From assembly GCF_020829625.1 (NCBI RefSeq), contig NZ_JAIVFX010000045.1:1-35299 (forward strand): a DNA stretch of 35,299 nt, read 5' to 3'. Position numbers and translations under genes: made by a program. Of this stretch, positions 1 through 10,239 are shown piece after piece. How positions within the stretch are numbered: position 1 is the stretch's first letter; each line of letters begins with the position of its first letter. Under the pieces are notes generated by a model. That model was not told the DNA's origin, made no database searches, and worked only from the letters and a program-made list of their open reading frames with translations. The DNA comes from Nostoc sp. XA010 (GTDB lineage Bacteria; Cyanobacteriota; Cyanobacteriia; Cyanobacteriales; Nostocaceae).

Positions 1-34
1 CAAAATCGAATCATCATTGAATTTACTACAAATT

Positions 35-73
35 GGGGTGGGATAGGCTGCCGTTGGCAGCCTATCCCACCCC
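35..73. repeat. Perfect 18-bp inverted repeat with 3-nt loop
   Basis: Positions 35-52 (GGGGTGGGATAGGCTGCC) pair perfectly with 56-73 around the loop GTT. No U-run follows, so it is not a standard intrinsic terminator. It lies just upstream of the truncated duplicate at 129-849. It resembles the other G/C-rich hairpin elements of this window (9884-9962, 31104-31198, 34054-34123) and may belong to the same class of short dispersed element. Confidence 0.8.
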
Positions 74-80
74 CCTAACA

Positions 81-93
81 ATGATTATCATTC
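81..93. promoter_or_regulatory. Fur-box-like palindrome (weak)
   Basis: AATGATTATCATT has 6-bp arms around one central base and matches the core of the classical Fur consensus. It sits between the 35-73 hairpin and a truncated gene copy, so an intact regulated promoter is not evident. This is a motif match only. Confidence 0.2.
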
Positions 94-126
94 TTAGTAA
101 CTGTATATTTTATTTTCTGGAAGTCC

Positions 127-849
127 CCTATCTGCACTGACTGGAGCAATCATTCTACTGCGTGGCTTATGCGTCATCGGCTCGGACTCAGGGCTGTGCT
201 GATGGATCTGATGGCTGGCGTTGAGATTAAAGGCGACGAGGCGATGATTCAGGCTTTGGCTGACTTCTCCAAACGCAATGCATCTCACGTTAAAGGCATT
301 CTTAATCTGACCATTCCGCTATCGGAGTCTGCTTTGTGGATTTTAGGTCAGTATCTTTCACAACTCGGATTGTCTACTGAGTCACGGCGACCACTGGAGG
401 ACGGGCAGAGGGTTCGGTATTATCGGCTAAATACTGATGATGTGGTGTTTATCCGGAACGTACTTGATTATCGGCAGAGGCAACGGGAGGATAGGGAAAG
501 GAAGCGCCAAGATGAACAAGAACGAAATGCGGCTTATGCAGCTAGGATGCAAGCTCAGTATGGGATTAACGCTCCGTCCACACCCCCCATTAATGAAGAT
601 GGAAGTAATAATCGGGGGGGTATGGACACAGATGCAGAACTCAGTGATTCTTGGTGGGATAGAGTTAAATATTACGCTCGACTGGCAATTGAGCGGGTGA
701 AGGATGGGGTTGAATCAGTTAAAGAATTACTCAGTGCGCTAACGAGTGATGAGCGTTGCGGCGTGATGCTGGAGTTTGAGGATGCAAGACCTGACAAATT
801 TGCTCAACTGGTGACAGATGCGCCGCATTGGACTGAATGGATAGCGTGA
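127..849 (+). pseudogene. Truncated 3' gene fragment, duplicate copy 1 (replication-protein-like?)
   Basis: An open frame runs from about position 85 to the TGA at 847-849. The part shared with the second copy (9441-10239) begins near 129 with a segment reading ICTDWSNHSTAWLMRHRLGL. The ATG at 169 would give 226 residues, but homology extends upstream of it, so this is the C-terminal part of a longer protein whose 5' end is missing. The visible parts are a region resembling the C-terminal segment of cyanobacterial plasmid replication proteins (CyRepA1 type; from memory, unverified), a charged coil near residues 100-125 and a conserved tail containing ERCGVMLEFED. The fragment may still be translated from 169. 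It forms a diverged direct repeat with 9441-10239, and the two copies bracket the kinase operon. Confidence 0.5.
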
Positions 850-944
850 GAAAGTTGGGCGTTTGGTTGCGTAGGAAGTGCAAAAGCCGTAGGCATTGCT
901 CTTGCTGTTGCTGTTGGGTATGGCTGATTTATCTTGCCTAGTGA

Positions 945-2954
945 CTACCTAAAAAGTGTTTTACTAGGTGCAATATATAAGTTTGGGTTTGTGGATTTCT
1001 GCACAAGAATACTGTGTAAAGTCTGCAATAACTCCTTGGTCGTATATGGTTTAGCAATAAACTTTTTAACTCCAGGTATCTTAGCCAGTTTCTCACTAAC
1101 GTTCAGACCGCTAACAGCCACAACCTTGACTTGGGAATTAATTTTTTGCAACGTAGTGATAGCAGTTGCACCATCCATTAAGGGCATCATCATATCCATC
1201 AACACTACGCTTATTTCGTCTTTATGTTGAACATAAAGTGCGATCGCTTCAATCCCATCACTAGCTGTCAGTACTCTGTAGCTGTAAACTTCTAATAATA
1301 TTTTAGTAGTTTCTAAAATTCTGGTTTCGTCATCAACAACTAAAATTAATTCTCCATTACCTTTAAATGACTCCAGGTCTTCTACTAGGGGCGTTTTTGC
1401 TACTTCCACTGCCGGCAAGTAAACTTTAAATTCCGTACCTTTGCCGACTTGACTATTCACAGTTACAAAACCACCATGACTTTGGATGATGCCTTTGGCG
1501 GTAGACAAACCCAATCCTGTACCTTTACCAATCTCTTTAGTGGTAAAAAACGGCTCGAAGATTCTATCGATAATCTCTGAGCGCATCCCCATGCCTGTAT
1601 CTGCAACAGTAATAGTAATGTAAGGACCAACATGGGCATCCAGATTCATGCGTGCATAATCTTCATCAATCAAGAGATTTTCCGCAGAAATTTCGATATG
1701 GCCACCTTCGGGCATCGCATCACGAGCATTAACTACTAAGTTGATCAGTAGCTGATGTAGGTGCGTTGCATCGCCAATTACAGCCCAAAGTTCAGGTTGA
1801 ATATGCTCTGTCAATTCAATCGATTTTGGAAAAGCCTCTTGGACAATTTGCTGAATTTCTGAAAATAAATGGTTCATTTGGACAACGGTACGCTGACCAT
1901 CAATTCCTCGAGCAAACTGCAATACTTGCTTGACTAAAGCAGCCCCACGTTTAGAATTATTTTCTATAGTTTTTAACATCTGTTGATTACGCTCATCAGT
2001 ATCGGGCGTTTTCATCTGTAATAATTGTGCTGTCGTTAAAATCGGAGTCAGTATATTGTTCAGGTCATGAGCTATGCCACTAGCTAAGGTGCCAATACTT
2101 TCTAGACGTTGCGCTCGTAGAACTTGAGTTTCTAAATGCTTTTTTTCGGTAATATCAGTATTTACGGTTAAAATCGATATTGCTTGCCCGTTACGATCGC
2201 GCATTAAAGTCCAACGACTGGCAACAATAATATCTTGCCCTTTTTTATTAACTTGGTGTAATTCACCATGCCAGAAATCAGACTTAGCTATATTTGCATA
2301 AATATCCTGGATTTGAGACAAGGTTTCTGGTAGATATAAAATTTGATTAACATTCTTACCAATTACTTCCGTAGCTTTCCAGCCATACAGATGTTCTGCT
2401 CCTTGGTTCCAGAAACGGATTTGATTGTCAAAATCTTTGACAATAATTGCATCGCTGGTAATATCTAATAAAGCAGCTTGTTCGCGGATTTTTTCTTCTA
2501 CTTGTAAGCGTTCAGCAATTTCACTTTCCAAGCGTAAATTTTGTTCTTGCAGGGTTTTTGTCAGAGATCGCAACTTGAGATGGAGTTGAATTCTAGCTAA
2601 GACTTCTTGGTGCTGAAGCGGTTTGGTGAGATAATCGACTGCACCCAGTTCAAAGCCTTTGACTTTATCCACGGTTTCGGAAAGTGCAGTCATAAAAATG
2701 ATCGGAATATCTTGCGTTAATCCCCTCTTTTTTAGTAACCGACAAGTTTCAAAACCGTCCATTCTCGGCATGAGGATATCTAACAAAATTAAGTCTGGTG
2801 GGGCATATTCAGCTCTAGCAATCGCACTTTCGCCGTCTTCAGCAATCAAAACCGTAAATCCAGCTTTGCCTAAAAAATCAAAAAGTACTTCTAAATTGAT
2901 AGGAGTGTCATCAACGATTAAAATGACACTAGATTTATTAGAATTATTTTTCAT
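945..2954 (-). CDS. Hybrid sensor histidine kinase: REC-PAS-HisKA-HATPase-REC
   Basis: This 669-residue cytoplasmic two-component protein has no membrane segment. An N-terminal receiver holds D15/D16, the phospho-acceptor D59 in LILLDILMP, and K111 in YLTKP. A coiled linker (about 125-160) and a PAS domain (about 160-275, with FWNQGAEHLYGW) follow. The HisKA H-box has H296 in SGIAHDLNN, the H-D-L-N variant. The HATPase has N and G boxes (NLVVNARDAMPEGG, GTGLGLSTAKGI). A C-terminal receiver starts at LILVVDDE and ends with a KPYT switch lysine. The ATG lies inside the stop region of the upstream kinase (ATGA overlap at 2951-2954), so the two are co-transcribed and probably translationally coupled. 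The N-terminal receiver suggests it receives phosphate from a partner, plausibly the kinase encoded just upstream. Its signal is unknown. Confidence 0.93.
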   Translation of the reverse strand: MKNNSNKSSVILIVDDTPINLEVLFDFLGKAGFTVLIAEDGESAIARAEYAPPDLILLDILMPRMDGFETCRLLKKRGLTQDIPIIFMTALSETVDKVKGFELGAVDYLTKPLQHQEVLARIQLHLKLRSLTKTLQEQNLRLESEIAERLQVEEKIREQAALLDITSDAIIVKDFDNQIRFWNQGAEHLYGWKATEVIGKNVNQILYLPETLSQIQDIYANIAKSDFWHGELHQVNKKGQDIIVASRWTLMRDRNGQAISILTVNTDITEKKHLETQVLRAQRLESIGTLASGIAHDLNNILTPILTTAQLLQMKTPDTDERNQQMLKTIENNSKRGAALVKQVLQFARGIDGQRTVVQMNHLFSEIQQIVQEAFPKSIELTEHIQPELWAVIGDATHLHQLLINLVVNARDAMPEGGHIEISAENLLIDEDYARMNLDAHVGPYITITVADTGMGMRSEIIDRIFEPFFTTKEIGKGTGLGLSTAKGIIQSHGGFVTVNSQVGKGTEFKVYLPAVEVAKTPLVEDLESFKGNGELILVVDDETRILETTKILLEVYSYRVLTASDGIEAIALYVQHKDEISVVLMDMMMPLMDGATAITTLQKINSQVKVVAVSGLNVSEKLAKIPGVKKFIAKPYTTKELLQTLHSILVQKSTNPNLYIAPSKTLFR

Positions 2955-5900
2955 ATAGCCTCAAAATACTTTTGAAGAAACTCTAATATTTGTTTGCCTT
3001 TAAAACCTTTAGCCAGTTGATATAAATGATTAGCAAAAGGCTGCAATTCCTCATCTGTTTTTTCTAGTTCTACAGATCGTTCAGCAATGCTTATTAAATC
3101 ACCTCGCATAGCCAAATCTAACAAAATTGTCAGTTCGCTTGCTGAAGGAGGTATAATAGGAACCTGAGATATCAAGTGTAAAGTATTAGTAAGACTTTTG
3201 TTTTCGCCTTTTATTTTTTTTACCTTACATTGATCTTCATATACCCATTCTAACCCCAAGTGAACCTGTAACTTTTCTAAAAGTTCTACTCTTTGGATTG
3301 GTTTTGCCAGAAAACCATCACATCCTACTTTGCGACTTTCTTGTTGATTAAATTCAAATACACTAGCTGAAATAGCAATCACTATCACTTCTTGAAAGTT
3401 TTGTAAGGCTCTGAGGCGACGCGTAGCTTCAAATCCATCCATTTTTGCCATTACCAAGTCCATAAGAATCAAGTCTGGCTGAAATTCAGGAACTTTGTGA
3501 AGGCAATCTAAACCATCAGTTGCTTCTAAAACTTCAAAACCCAAAGGTTCTAAGATATTAATCAATACAGACCGATTTTCCCATTTATCGTCCACTACAA
3601 GAATTTTGCGTTTAGATCCTAAAAAACCAATGATGTTAAGTTCATTAGCATCAATTCTAGTAGTATATTGAAAAACTTCTGGTAATTCCAAATCTAGCCA
3701 AAAAACACTGCCTTTACCTAATTCACTTCTAACATATAATTCACTTCCCATCATTTGAACCAATTGGCGGCTAATAGTCAAACCCAATCCGGTTCCTTCT
3801 ATCTTCAAGCTATCTTCACCTACTTGCTTGAAAGGTAAAAATATCTCTTCTAATTGCTCTGAAGCAATACCAGTTCCTGTATCTTCTACTTGGAATCTAA
3901 TTCTGGAATTTGATAATTGACCTGCCAGGCTACCTGTATTTATTATCCAGTCTCTACTATCTTGATTTACATAGCCCACTTTAAAAGTAATGCTACCTTT
4001 TTTTGTAAACTTAACTGCATTACTTAGCAAATTAATTAAAATTTGACGTAAACGTTTATTGTCGGCGCAAACTAAACTAGGTAGTGGATATAAAGGGCGG
4101 TAAATTAAGCTGATTCCCTTATGTTCAGCCCGAATCCGACAAATTTCTACTATTCCTTCTAAAAAAGCTGATAAATTAAACTCTTGTAAGTAAAGCTCCA
4201 TTTTTCGAGCTTCTATTCTGGAGATGTCTAAAATATCATTAATCAATGTCAGTAGATGTTCACCACACTGATGAATAATATTTACGCCATTCCTTTGCTG
4301 AGGAGTTAAAGATGTATCTGTCTGGAATATTTGAGTATAACCCAAAATACCATTGAGTGGGGTTCGGAGTTCATGACTCATGTTAGCGAGAAATTCACTC
4401 TTGGCACGGTTGGCAGATCCGGCTATTTCTTCAGCTTTTTGCCGCTCGCTAATTTGCTGTTGTAATTCTAAGTTTTTATGTTGTAATTCTAGAGTGCGCT
4501 CTTTAACTTTTATTTCTAACGTCCGATTATATTCTTCTAAATCATTATAGAGACGAGCATTTTCTAAAGAAATGGCTGCTTGTGATGATAAAAGTTGTAA
4601 AACTTCTAATCGTTCCGGTGTAAATGCCCCAGCAATCAATTTATTTTCTAAGTAAAGGATACCAAACAGCTTACCTTGATGAATAATTGGGCTACATAAA
4701 ATAGATTTTGGTTTGTGCTGAACAATATAGCTATCTGTCGTAAATTTTTCCTCACAGGTAGCATCGCTGAGTACAACATGTTCCTGAGTCCGATGTACAT
4801 AATTAATTATATATATAGGTAATTGCTGACTCATCTCTACAGGTGTTGATTGCTGCACATTTATTTCAGTTTGACCAAATCTACCTGAAGCTTCTATGAA
4901 TAATTTACCTGCTCTCTCTAAAATTAAAAATCCTGTTTCTGCACCAGCGTTCTCTAACACAATTTGCATTAATTTAGCTAGTAATTTTTCAAAAACTATT
5001 TCGCCAGAAAGTGCTTGTGAAGCTTTGATAAATGTTGCTAAATCAAAAGGTTTACTAATACTTGAATTTAAGGATTGAACAAGTAGGCTTTGATCTGGAC
5101 TGTGCATTCTTTGCTCTAACAGCCGGGCAGAAATTTGAGGATATTTTACTTCTAAATCTCTAAGCTTTGCTGTTGCTCCCCAGCGCATATATCCATAGTA
5201 AGCATCAGCGAGATAAGCCTGAGCTACCTTTTCTCTACCGCACTCAAAATAAAACTTTGCTGCTAGTTCATTGGCAAGAGCCTCTTCTTGGATGTATCCT
5301 TGCTCCTTAGCTCCAACAATGGCTCGGTCATAATATTCCATTGCTTGCCAATATTGACCTAATACTCGTGCTTTCTCTGCTTCTACTAAATCATATTTAT
5401 GCTGAAAATTCATGGGTGCATGATCCGCCCATTTCCGCATTTTTTGTTGATTAATTTTCACCTTGTCTGGAATATTTCCTTGAGATCCGAATGAAGCCGA
5501 TGGATAGATTGCAAGTTGTGCTAGAGAATCGTAGAAATGAAATAGTGGCACATTTAACCAGCCTGTCACTCCATCTAAATACTGTTCCGCTTTGATAGAA
5601 TTTTCTACAGCTTGAGTAAATTCGCCAAATAGATAACATAAAACTAATTTATTAAGGAATACATAATGTATTACTGTTCGCTCATTTGATTGGATGTGCA
5701 GTTTTAATAATTCATCTTCATTGTAAGATTCACCAATTAAACGGCAAGGGTTTTCAGATAATCCTATTAAATTCAAAACTGCTTGGTGAAATACTTGATG
5801 CCATTTCAGGGCAGTCTCTTGATGGATTTGAGCGATTAGCTTACTATATCTTGCCATTTCCTGTTCTAGGCTTTTTAATTCCGAACCACTCCAGTATGAA

Positions 5901-8900
5901 TATTGACACTTATTACTAGCTGAATATCCAGTATGTACCAAATCCCCGGAGTCTAATCCGCTAGAGTAAGCATCTTCTAAAAGTGGTAAAGTATCTCTAA
6001 CATGATGCTTCCAATGGATTATAAAAGTTGATACTTTAAATAAGACTTGGCTTCTAACTTCAACAGCATCTAACCGCTCTAACAAATTTAAAGCTAATTG
6101 TCCAATTTGATAAGCAGCTTCAATATCTTGTGATAAGCTGCTAAAAACCACTCCATAATCAGCAAAACCACTAGCTGAAAAAGGCGTATTTCCATTTTTA
6201 ATAGATAAATTTACTTCTTGGCAAGCCATCAAAATAAATAATGCAGGTGCAGATTGATAGGCAGCAGGAACTAAACTTGATATAAGCCTCATAGCTGCTA
6301 GCTTATGAACGTCTGTCATTGAAGGCAAATTAATTAAATCTTCTATTTCTTTGCCTGCTAAATTGTTTGTAGTTTCTTGAATAGCTTGCTGAATATCTAA
6401 TGCAGTTGGTGACTGATTGAGTTTTACTCCCAACATTTCCAGAACTTTTAGCCCAAGCTGCACTGCTTCAATTAATTTTCTTTGCACTTCACAACTTTTA
6501 ATACGCAACTCATAAACTTTCACTTTTTCCAGTTGCGTTTTAGCTTGTAATAGCACTATTTCAGCTAATATCTCCATTTGCTCAAAGTCACCGCTAAGAA
6601 ATGCCGCTTCTGCTGCCTCCTGATGCAAAGTTAATGTAAGTTTATATTTCTGATTCCAACTAGAAGCTGTCAATAGGCTCAAAGCTATCTTAAAATAGCG
6701 CATAGCTGACTCATACGCTGCTGCTGCTTTCGCTTTCTGTCCCGCTATGAGATTGAGTGCAGCTAACTCATATTTCTCTGACTTTGAAGTTAGTAAATCT
6801 CTGCCATAGTTTAAGTGATTTACCAAATAAAAAATATTTTCTTTTCGCTCTTCAAGCGAACTTTTTTGGAGAAGTAATTGCCCAATTCGCAGGTGAGTTT
6901 CTTTTTTCTTAATATCTGTAATTAAAGAATAAGATGCTTGCTGCACACGGTCGTGCAAAAACTTGTATGCAATTATTTTCTGTTCTTGCTCTATTAGCTC
7001 TATTATCAGTTGTTCTTCTAGCTGTTCACTAACAACTAAAGGTATTTTATAAGACGAATCTATAGGTAAAATCAAACCTGCTTGCAGAGCCTCCCATAGT
7101 TCTTTAGCCGTTTCTGACAAAGATTTTTCGTTAACAATACTTAAAACATCTAAACTAAATTTATCGCCAATGCAAGCAGCTAATTTTAAAACTTTCTGTG
7201 TTGTTGGTAATAGTCTTTGAATTTGAGTAACCATTAACTCAACGACATTATCAGTAATATCAATCTCTTTAATAATTTCAATATCCCACTGCCAAAAACC
7301 TGTATTAAAGTTAAAATACAACAAGTTATCTTGGTAAAGTGATTTGAGTAACTGAGTTACAAAAAATGGATTTCCTTGCGTTTTACTAAAGACTAAATTA
7401 GCTAGGTTATCTGAATTCTCTAGACAGGTACGCAGTGTATCGTTAACTAACTGATTGATATGAGAAATGTCCAAAGGCTGGAGAACAATATTATTGACAT
7501 TTGCACCAGATTTTTTTAATTCTTTTAGAGTTAGTATTAATGGATGAGTTAGACTTACCTCGTTATCTCTATATGCTCCTATTATTAATAAATATTTACT
7601 CTCAGGGTCACTAATCAGCAGTTGAATTAGTTTAAGAGAAGCTGAGTCTGCCCACTGTAGATCATCCAGAAAAATTACTAGTGGATGTTTGGCTTGAGAA
7701 AATACATAAATAAGTTGTTGAAATAATTGATTAAAGCGATTTTCAGCTTCGTTAATTCCTAGTTGTGGTATTTCAGGCTGAGAACCAATGATTTTTTCAA
7801 GCTCAGGAATAAAGTCAATAATAACTTGACCGTTGACACCAACCGCTTCTAAAAGTTTTCTTTTCCAGTTTGTTACTTTTTCAGCATTTTCTGTTAATAG
7901 CTGTCGGATTAATTCTTGAAAAGCCTGAATTAATGAAGCATAAGGAATATTACGTTTATACTGATCAAACTTTCCAGAAATAAAATAACCACGCTGCCGA
8001 ATAATAGGTTTATGAACTTCATTTACTAACGAAGATTTACCAATTCCAGAATAACCATTAACTAGTATTAACTCAGTTGCCCCAGAACTAACTCGCTCAA
8101 AACCATTCATCAATTCCAATACTTCTCTTTCTCGACCGTAAAGTTTTTGAGGAATAAGAAAATGGCTAGATAAATCAAGTTGACCAATAACAAAATTTTT
8201 AATTTTACCAGTTGTTTCTAGTTGATGTAAACATACTTCTAAATCAGCTTTTAATCCTAAAGCATTTTGATATCTTTCCTCAGCAGTTTTAGCTAATAAT
8301 TTCATAACAATATCGGAAACTGCTATCGGAATTTTGGTATTTAATTCGTGAGGTGGGAGTGGGATCTTAGCAATGTGTGAGTGAACTAATTCTAAAGGGT
8401 CATCTGCGACAAAGGGCAGCTTGCTAGTTAGCATTTCGTAAAATGTCACTCCTAAGGAGTAAAAATCAGTTCGATAGTCTATTGAGCGGTTCATCCTCCC
8501 AGTTTGCTCAGGCGAAATATAAGCTAGGCTACCTCCCAGAAAATTGAAATCATTAACTATCTGATTTTCTCTAGATAGGCGTGATGCAATGCTAAAGTCA
8601 ATAATTTTTATTTGACCTGAGTTGAGATTGATGAGGATATTATGAGGTTGAATATCTTTATGAATAAGATTATTTTGATGTAGTTGATATAGTGTTGCAG
8701 CTAATTGAATAGCAATTTGCAAAAAATTGTTTAGTTCTAAATTAAGCGTGCTAATAATATCCTTGAGTGTCTCGCCTTCAAAATCTTGCAAGATAAGTGC
8801 TACACCATTTTGTGTACTTTCTAAGCCTAGAGGTTGAATAGCTCCTTCTATCTGCAAAAATTGCAGGATTTGATACTCATGCTTGATGTGAACAATTTCT

Positions 8901-9040
8901 TCTCTAGTGGGATACTCAGCTTTTATAGTTTTGATAATTACTGAGGTTTTTTCTGACTCTTTAAAAGCACGATAAAGGCAAGTATTTATACCATCATGAA
9001 TAACTTTGATGAAGCTGTAATCGTTAAGGATAATACTCAT
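2951..9040 (-). CDS. Giant Ser/Thr kinase-AAA ATPase-GAF-histidine kinase-REC fusion
   Basis: This 2029-residue protein is of the dual-kinase type known from heterocystous cyanobacteria (HstK-like). Residues 1-270 form a eukaryotic-type kinase with lysine K37, catalytic loop HKDIQPHN (D129, N134), DFS in place of DFG (D148) and SPE in place of APE. An AAA_16-type ATPase follows with Walker A GYSGIGKS at 329-336 and a LVIFLDDLQWAD Walker B. A long helical, TPR-like middle precedes a GAF domain at about 1300-1470. HisKA has H1556 in SHELRTPLNG, then HATPase with GTGLGLTISRQL. A C-terminal receiver (LVVDDKWENRS, phospho-Asp in LILMDLVMAKMDG) completes it. Core catalytic residues are present in every domain, so it looks functional. 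It is first in a two-gene operon. Such proteins pair protein-serine phosphorylation with a His-Asp relay. The substrate and signal cannot be read here. Confidence 0.93.
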   Translation of the reverse strand: MSIILNDYSFIKVIHDGINTCLYRAFKESEKTSVIIKTIKAEYPTREEIVHIKHEYQILQFLQIEGAIQPLGLESTQNGVALILQDFEGETLKDIISTLNLELNNFLQIAIQLAATLYQLHQNNLIHKDIQPHNILINLNSGQIKIIDFSIASRLSRENQIVNDFNFLGGSLAYISPEQTGRMNRSIDYRTDFYSLGVTFYEMLTSKLPFVADDPLELVHSHIAKIPLPPHELNTKIPIAVSDIVMKLLAKTAEERYQNALGLKADLEVCLHQLETTGKIKNFVIGQLDLSSHFLIPQKLYGREREVLELMNGFERVSSGATELILVNGYSGIGKSSLVNEVHKPIIRQRGYFISGKFDQYKRNIPYASLIQAFQELIRQLLTENAEKVTNWKRKLLEAVGVNGQVIIDFIPELEKIIGSQPEIPQLGINEAENRFNQLFQQLIYVFSQAKHPLVIFLDDLQWADSASLKLIQLLISDPESKYLLIIGAYRDNEVSLTHPLILTLKELKKSGANVNNIVLQPLDISHINQLVNDTLRTCLENSDNLANLVFSKTQGNPFFVTQLLKSLYQDNLLYFNFNTGFWQWDIEIIKEIDITDNVVELMVTQIQRLLPTTQKVLKLAACIGDKFSLDVLSIVNEKSLSETAKELWEALQAGLILPIDSSYKIPLVVSEQLEEQLIIELIEQEQKIIAYKFLHDRVQQASYSLITDIKKKETHLRIGQLLLQKSSLEERKENIFYLVNHLNYGRDLLTSKSEKYELAALNLIAGQKAKAAAAYESAMRYFKIALSLLTASSWNQKYKLTLTLHQEAAEAAFLSGDFEQMEILAEIVLLQAKTQLEKVKVYELRIKSCEVQRKLIEAVQLGLKVLEMLGVKLNQSPTALDIQQAIQETTNNLAGKEIEDLINLPSMTDVHKLAAMRLISSLVPAAYQSAPALFILMACQEVNLSIKNGNTPFSASGFADYGVVFSSLSQDIEAAYQIGQLALNLLERLDAVEVRSQVLFKVSTFIIHWKHHVRDTLPLLEDAYSSGLDSGDLVHTGYSASNKCQYSYWSGSELKSLEQEMARYSKLIAQIHQETALKWHQVFHQAVLNLIGLSENPCRLIGESYNEDELLKLHIQSNERTVIHYVFLNKLVLCYLFGEFTQAVENSIKAEQYLDGVTGWLNVPLFHFYDSLAQLAIYPSASFGSQGNIPDKVKINQQKMRKWADHAPMNFQHKYDLVEAEKARVLGQYWQAMEYYDRAIVGAKEQGYIQEEALANELAAKFYFECGREKVAQAYLADAYYGYMRWGATAKLRDLEVKYPQISARLLEQRMHSPDQSLLVQSLNSSISKPFDLATFIKASQALSGEIVFEKLLAKLMQIVLENAGAETGFLILERAGKLFIEASGRFGQTEINVQQSTPVEMSQQLPIYIINYVHRTQEHVVLSDATCEEKFTTDSYIVQHKPKSILCSPIIHQGKLFGILYLENKLIAGAFTPERLEVLQLLSSQAAISLENARLYNDLEEYNRTLEIKVKERTLELQHKNLELQQQISERQKAEEIAGSANRAKSEFLANMSHELRTPLNGILGYTQIFQTDTSLTPQQRNGVNIIHQCGEHLLTLINDILDISRIEARKMELYLQEFNLSAFLEGIVEICRIRAEHKGISLIYRPLYPLPSLVCADNKRLRQILINLLSNAVKFTKKGSITFKVGYVNQDSRDWIINTGSLAGQLSNSRIRFQVEDTGTGIASEQLEEIFLPFKQVGEDSLKIEGTGLGLTISRQLVQMMGSELYVRSELGKGSVFWLDLELPEVFQYTTRIDANELNIIGFLGSKRKILVVDDKWENRSVLINILEPLGFEVLEATDGLDCLHKVPEFQPDLILMDLVMAKMDGFEATRRLRALQNFQEVIVIAISASVFEFNQQESRKVGCDGFLAKPIQRVELLEKLQVHLGLEWVYEDQCKVKKIKGENKSLTNTLHLISQVPIIPPSASELTILLDLAMRGDLISIAERSVELEKTDEELQPFANHLYQLAKGFKGKQILEFLQKYFEAI

Positions 9041-9357
9041 GTTTATATTGCCACTTGAGGGAGCTAAATTCTCAAATTAGCTATCAAAAATTTATTGTGG
9101 TACTAAAAAAGATTAATTATAAATGTTTAACTGCTTTGTGCGAATAATTACAAGATGGTTGTCAGCGGTTCTTGCTCCTTTATTATATGTTTAAGGGAAA
9201 TAATTTTACCTACCCACTCTACTATAGCTATTTGAAATTTTTGTCATCTTAACTGTCAATTTTTAATTTCTATTCTAGAATATTTATCTCAATTCTAAAT
9301 CCTACTATGATTTAAACTAAAAATTATTATTAACTTTTGACATATTAAAGGGAAATC
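9041..9357. promoter_or_regulatory. AT-rich leader/promoter region of the kinase operon
   Basis: About 320 bp without a credible gene lie between the start of the kinase at 9040 and the pseudogene remnant that begins near 9349. The region is AT-rich and must carry the promoter for the minus-strand operon. I see no convincing -35/-10 pair or operator, only a short palindrome (ATTCTAGAAT) around 9276. Confidence 0.4.
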
Positions 9358-10239
9358 ATCACTGATAACCAGGGGCGAGAATTTATTCCACCGTCTTTTG
9401 TGGTTATGGAACGAGATAAAATCGGAACGGGAGCGGTTAGCTATTTGCACTGACTGGAGCAATCATTCTACCGCGTGGTTGATGCGTCATCGACTCGGAC
9501 TTAGGGCTGTGCTGATGGATCTGACTGATAGCTGGCGTTGAGATTAAAGGCGACGAGGCGATGATTCAGACTTTGGCTGAGTTTTCCAAGCGCAACGCAT
9601 CTCACGTTAAAGGTATTCTCAATCTGACCATCCCGATATGGGAGTCTCCAGTTTGGATTTTGGGGCAGTTCCTCTGGCAACTTGGTTTGTCTACTGAGTC
9701 ACGGCGACTGCTTGAGGACGGGCAGAGGGTTCGGTATTATCGGCTGAATACTGAGGATGTTGAGTTTGCTCAAAAGGTGCTGGATTATCGACAGAGGCAG
9801 AGAGAGGAGAAGGAAGGAAAGCGGATCAGGAGCAAGAACGAAACGCGGCTTATGCGGCTAGAATGCAAGCTCAGTATGGTATTGAGCAGAGGAGCAGAGG
9901 GGAAAATTAGTACAAGTATCTCCTCTGCACCCCTGCACCCCTGTCCCCATGCTTTCTTCATCGCCGTCCACACCCCCCATTAATGAAGATGGAGATAATA
10001 ATCGGGGTGGTATGGACAGAGATGAAGAACTCAGTGATTCTTGGTGGGAGCGGGTTAAATATTACGCTCAGTTAGCAATTGAGCGAGTGGAATATGGAAT
10101 TGATGCGGTCAAAGAACTACTCAGTACCCTAACGAGTGATGAGCGTTGCGGCGTGATGCTGGAGTTTGAGGATGTTGACCCTGACAAATTTGCTCAACTG
10201 GTGGCAGATGCGCCGCAGTGGACTGAATGGATGGCGTGA
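9349..10239 (+). pseudogene. Frameshifted 3' gene remnant, duplicate copy 2 (replication-protein-like?)
   Basis: This is a diverged direct copy of 127-849, slightly longer at its 5' side: it adds a piece reading FIPPSFVVMERDKIGTGAVS. The frame is lost several times: near 9440 (before CTDWSNHSTAWL), at a TGA near 9539, by an indel near 9825 where copy 1 reads ERKRQDEQERN, and at an insertion of about 80 bp (9884-9962). Open stretches survive at 9561-9983 and 9949-10239. The downstream tail (ERCGVMLEFED, ending TGA at 10237) matches copy 1 closely. It is a dead gene. Identity as the C-terminal part of a cyanobacterial plasmid replication protein is a recollection, not proven. Confidence 0.75.
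9884..9962. mobile_element. Small hairpin element inserted in the pseudogene
   Basis: Compared with copy 1 near position 573, copy 2 carries about 80 extra bases between TATGGTATT and CCGTCCACACC, replacing about six bases. The insert contains inverted arms GCAGAGGAG (9886-9894) and CTCCTCTGC (9920-9928), followed by repeated CACCCCTG units. This resembles the non-autonomous short dispersed repeats of Nostoc genomes, and the paired copy documents the insertion directly. No clear target-site duplication is visible. Confidence 0.6.

Noticed and set aside
35..73. Intrinsic terminator
   Set aside because: The stem is excellent but has no T-run on either strand, so I list it as a repeat.
934..1230. 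Plus-strand ORF of 98 residues
   Set aside because: It is antisense to the hybrid kinase gene, whose domain content is certain; an overlap shadow.
5451..5919. ORFs on both strands within the giant kinase gene
   Set aside because: They lie inside a continuous 2029-codon gene with intact domains and have no independent support.
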